NCBI GenBank assembly: GCA_949126835.1
Contig: OX421500.1
Coordinates: forward strand, 16,374,181-16,438,180
Source of the DNA: Anisus vortex
Lineage: Eukaryota > Mollusca > Gastropoda > Planorbidae
Reading direction: 5' to 3'
DNA: 64,000 bases
The notes under the pieces were generated by a model that worked only from the letters and a program-made list of their open reading frames with translations, did no database searches and was not told the origin of the DNA. Made by a program: the position numbers and the translations under genes. Below, piece by piece: positions 61,095 through 64,000 of the stretch; the stretch's first letter is position 1, and every line of letters begins with the position of its first letter.

Positions 61095-64000
61095 ATGGCG
61101 GAAGCTAATCTTACGTTGGAGCAATTGAATATTTTTGCTATCACGTCAGAACAGTTAACTAGCATGTCACTAACCCAGTTAAAAGAGATGGCAAACTCTC
61201 TGGGAATAGACATTACTGAAGTTACACCAGTAAGGAGTAAATTGATTCAAGATATTAAGGACTGTTTGAAAAGACATGGTAGAATGCTTGAAGAAAATAC
61301 TATGAATAATGAAGAATCAGTGGTTCTCAATGTATCAGAAACCATGAAAACAGACATAAATAACCATGAATTTAAAATGAATGGAAATGAACTAAGTGCA
61401 GACATGAAATTCCAGTTAGAAATGAGGAAGTTAGAAATTCAAGTACAATTGGAAGGTAAAAGAATAGAAGTACAATTGAAAGAGAAAGAATTGGAAAAAG
61501 AAAGAATCGCTAGTAATGAAAGGATTGAATTGGCAAAGTCTCGTTCGTCAACTCATACGATTCAGGAAACAAATAATGTGGAACTATATAAGTTTAAAAA
61601 GCATGTACCAAGCATGGAGAACATAGAGATTGATGAGTTCTTTATGGTCTTCGAAAGAAACTCGATCGATTATAAATTTCCTGAAGATAAGAAAGCAGTA
61701 CTTTTACGTTCAGCTCTAACAAAAGGCAAGGCTTTAGATGTTGTATTGAATCTGACTCCAGAAGAATGCAATGATTATGAACTAATAAAGAGCAGAGTAC
61801 TATTGAGTTATGTTCTAACTCCAGAAAAGTATCGAAAGTTATATCGTGAGTACAAGAAGGAACCAGAAGTTTCACATGTTGACTTCCTGAGATTAGAGAA
61901 AAAGTATTTTGATCGATGGTTACGTTCTAAGAATGTGAATAAAGATTATGAGAAACTATATAATCTCATACTGATGGAGGATTTTACTGAGAAGATTCGC
62001 ACTGATATAAAAGTTCATTTGGCTGATCGTGGTATTGAAATAGCAGAACAAGCAGCAGTTAAAGCCGATGAATATGTCATTATTCACCCGCATAGCCATT
62101 ATTTTCAAAATGACAGAACAAGTTTGAGGACTCAAAACAGTAATACAGAGAGGAAGTTAAGATCGACAGATGATAAAAGTAAACAAAAAGCCGATAAACA
62201 AGAGAATTCAAGTTTTGTACAAAAGAGAATTACCTGTACATTCTGTAAGAAAGATGGACATATAAAAGAGAATTGTTGGAGTCTACATAAAGAGAAAAGA
62301 CCCATTAAAAACAAGAACAACGTGGTTTTATCACACATCGCCGTACAAACTGAAACTCACATAAATAAAACTGCCCACAAAAGAATTAAAGCTGAAAGAA
62401 AGACATCTGATGTTAGTCATGAGGAGATGGCGAAACACGCATGTCCAAGTTGCTCAAAGTCGGAAAAAGTCTTTGAAATGAAGACCGAGGCTATTGAACA
62501 TTCTAGTTTCAACTCCAAAGGGAGTGTGACAGATGAACAATCAGTAAATAAAACGTTTACTTATGGAGGCAGTAGTGTAGCAAGAAACTCAGTAGGCAGA
62601 GAACTACCCGAGTGCATGCTATCGGATGTTAGCGAGGGCTATGTGTCACCTATAGATAATCAAGCTAGAGAACGGAAGATTAAAATTCTACGTGACTCCG
62701 GTGCTGATATATCTCTACTGTTGAAGAATACTGTACCAACGTCGAAATTGACTCATACAGGCCAGTATGCCTTAATCAGTACTATGGCTGGAACACTTAC
62801 GGCACCGTTACATCGTATACAGTTGAAGTGTAATTACTTCACTGGATCTGTTATTGTTGGGATAGTGAAGAAATTTCCCTACAGAGGCATTTCATTACTT
62901 TTAGGAAGTGACATTGCCAAAAATCAGGTACATCCTGTACTTAAAGAAACCAAAGACTCTGTTCAGTGTAAGAATACTGAAAATTCAGTATGTGTTATCA
63001 CCAGAGCTATGGAGAAACAGCAGATGACTAATGAATCGACAAAGAAACCAGAACCAACACCAGAGATTGACTTGCAAGCAACCTTCATGGCGGATGTTCT
63101 AGGTGGTCACTCAAGTCATACTGATCAAAATAATTTGTCGCCTAGACAACTACTCATTCTTGCTCAAGGCAAAGATCCAGAGATCGGGAAGCTAAAAGAG
63201 GAAGCAAAGAATGAAGGAGAATTAGAAACAATGGCCGCAGGTTATTACCTGAGGGACGACTTGTTAATGAGGAAATGGAGAGGGAAAGAAAACGACGATG
63301 AAACATGCAGCGAAGTACATCAAATCGTGGTACCCAATGTTTACCGCAAGGACATACTACATATGGCCCATGATTCACCGTATGCTGGTCACCTAGGGAT
63401 TCAGAAAACCTTCGATAGGATTCTTCCATATTTCTTCTGGCCTGGCCTACGTCGTGACGTCACATCGTTTTGCAGATCATGTCATGTCTGCCAGATGGTC
63501 GGCAAGCCGAATCAGACCATTCCGGTAGCTCCTCTACGACCCATACCAGCATTCTCAGAACCCTTCAGTCACATCATTATAGACTGCGTCGGTCCGTTGC
63601 CTAAAACTAAGGCTGGCCACCAGTATCTGTTCACTATAATGTGTTCGGCAACGAGATTTCCAGAGGCTATTCCTCTACGTAGCATCAATGCCGACAAAAT
63701 CTCTGATGCACTTATCGGATTCTTCACCCGATATGGTCTTCCGAAAACTGTGCAGTCAGATCAAGGTTCAAATTTCACATCGAAGTTATTTCGCCAAGTC
63801 TTAGAACGGCTGGGTATTCGTCATGCAGTATCGAGTGCATATCATCCACAGAGTCAAGGCGCACTGGAACGATACCACCAAACATTGAAGAATATGCTCC
63901 GTACTTTCTGTTTCGAGCATAACGACGACTGGGATCGTGGTATTCCCTTCGCACTCTTCGCAACCAGAGAGGCTGTACAAGAATCTCTTGGTTTCAGTCC
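61095..64000 (+). CDS. Gag-pol polyprotein of a Gmr1-like Ty3/gypsy retrotransposon (runs off the window)
   Basis: ATG at 61095 (context ACATGGCGG), 968 codons with no stop to the window edge. Order: N-terminal coiled-coil-like Glu/Lys-rich region (about residues 110-160); capsid with a SCAN-like helical region (about 200-320); zinc knuckle C381-C384-H389-C394 (CTFCKKDGHIKENC); aspartic protease active site D534-S-G in RDSGADISLL; integrase HHCC finger (HDSPYAGH ... CRSCHVC, about 759-800); integrase core D830, D889, E925 (DD35E). No reverse transcriptase lies between protease and integrase. All visible catalytic residues are intact, so the copy looks young. RT and RNase H would be expected 3' of integrase, outside the window. 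Confidence 0.92.
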   Translation, partial: MAEANLTLEQLNIFAITSEQLTSMSLTQLKEMANSLGIDITEVTPVRSKLIQDIKDCLKRHGRMLEENTMNNEESVVLNVSETMKTDINNHEFKMNGNELSADMKFQLEMRKLEIQVQLEGKRIEVQLKEKELEKERIASNERIELAKSRSSTHTIQETNNVELYKFKKHVPSMENIEIDEFFMVFERNSIDYKFPEDKKAVLLRSALTKGKALDVVLNLTPEECNDYELIKSRVLLSYVLTPEKYRKLYREYKKEPEVSHVDFLRLEKKYFDRWLRSKNVNKDYEKLYNLILMEDFTEKIRTDIKVHLADRGIEIAEQAAVKADEYVIIHPHSHYFQNDRTSLRTQNSNTERKLRSTDDKSKQKADKQENSSFVQKRITCTFCKKDGHIKENCWSLHKEKRPIKNKNNVVLSHIAVQTETHINKTAHKRIKAERKTSDVSHEEMAKHACPSCSKSEKVFEMKTEAIEHSSFNSKGSVTDEQSVNKTFTYGGSSVARNSVGRELPECMLSDVSEGYVSPIDNQARERKIKILRDSGADISLLLKNTVPTSKLTHTGQYALISTMAGTLTAPLHRIQLKCNYFTGSVIVGIVKKFPYRGISLLLGSDIAKNQVHPVLKETKDSVQCKNTENSVCVITRAMEKQQMTNESTKKPEPTPEIDLQATFMADVLGGHSSHTDQNNLSPRQLLILAQGKDPEIGKLKEEAKNEGELETMAAGYYLRDDLLMRKWRGKENDDETCSEVHQIVVPNVYRKDILHMAHDSPYAGHLGIQKTFDRILPYFFWPGLRRDVTSFCRSCHVCQMVGKPNQTIPVAPLRPIPAFSEPFSHIIIDCVGPLPKTKAGHQYLFTIMCSATRFPEAIPLRSINADKISDALIGFFTRYGLPKTVQSDQGSNFTSKLFRQVLERLGIRHAVSSAYHPQSQGALERYHQTLKNMLRTFCFEHNDDWDRGIPFALFATREAVQESLGFS

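Noticed and set aside
62132..63963. Minus-strand frames within the retrotransposon
   Set aside because: Shadows of the intact 968-codon gag-pol frame on the plus strand.

Overview
This is AT-rich metazoan nuclear DNA. Clean GT-AG introns, fibrillin-type EGF cassettes, tRNA-derived SINEs and a Ty3/gypsy-class retrotransposon all point that way. Repeat content and low GC suggest a mollusc, probably a heterobranch snail; the taxon is an inference because no marker gene is present.

Region 1 (about 1-47743, + strand) is almost entirely one giant gene. I could chain 50 coding exons (E1-E50), and every intron phase fits, giving one frame of 2848 residues that closes on a TAA at 47741-47743. The 5' end lies upstream of the window. 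Domain order: unassigned N-terminal region (E1-E7), Ser/Pro/Thr-rich mucin exon with an 11-residue tandem repeat (E8), NIDO (E10-E13), AMOP (E14-E15), VWD (E16-E18), linker and cadherin-like module (E19-E21), about 24 EGF modules (E21-E43), SEA with a GSVIV cleavage-type motif (E44-E46), a short Cys-rich stalk (E47-E48), one transmembrane helix (E49) and a short cytoplasmic tail (E50). This is a MUC4-like NIDO-AMOP-VWD core on a long EGF stalk, predicted to be a type I cell-surface glycoprotein.

The introns carry many different minisatellites and several datable insertions. The E11-E12 intron has two nested TTAA-target transposons. The E17-E18 intron has a SINE split by an LTR-like insert. 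SINEs with 12-bp target duplications lie in the E12-E13 and E39-E40 introns. A TA-flanked inverted-repeat element lies in the E47-E48 intron. Introns not listed separately are AT-rich and I recognised nothing in them.

Region 2 (47744-60215) has no intact host gene that I recognise. It holds the 3' flank of the mucin gene, a second SINE type, truncated LINE fragments on both strands, a 2.5-kb satellite of 41/43-bp units (50357-52845), an RTE-like LINE split by younger LINE tails, a hAT transposon containing a second hAT (both with perfect 8-bp target duplications) and another decayed LINE.

Region 3 (60216-64000) is the 5' part of an apparently intact LTR retrotransposon: LTR, tRNA-Pro-like primer site, and one uninterrupted 968-codon gag-pol frame running off the window. 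The order is capsid with a SCAN-like region, zinc knuckle, protease, then integrase. There is no reverse transcriptase between protease and integrase, as in Gmr1-like Ty3/gypsy elements. This is the strongest unusual signal in the window.
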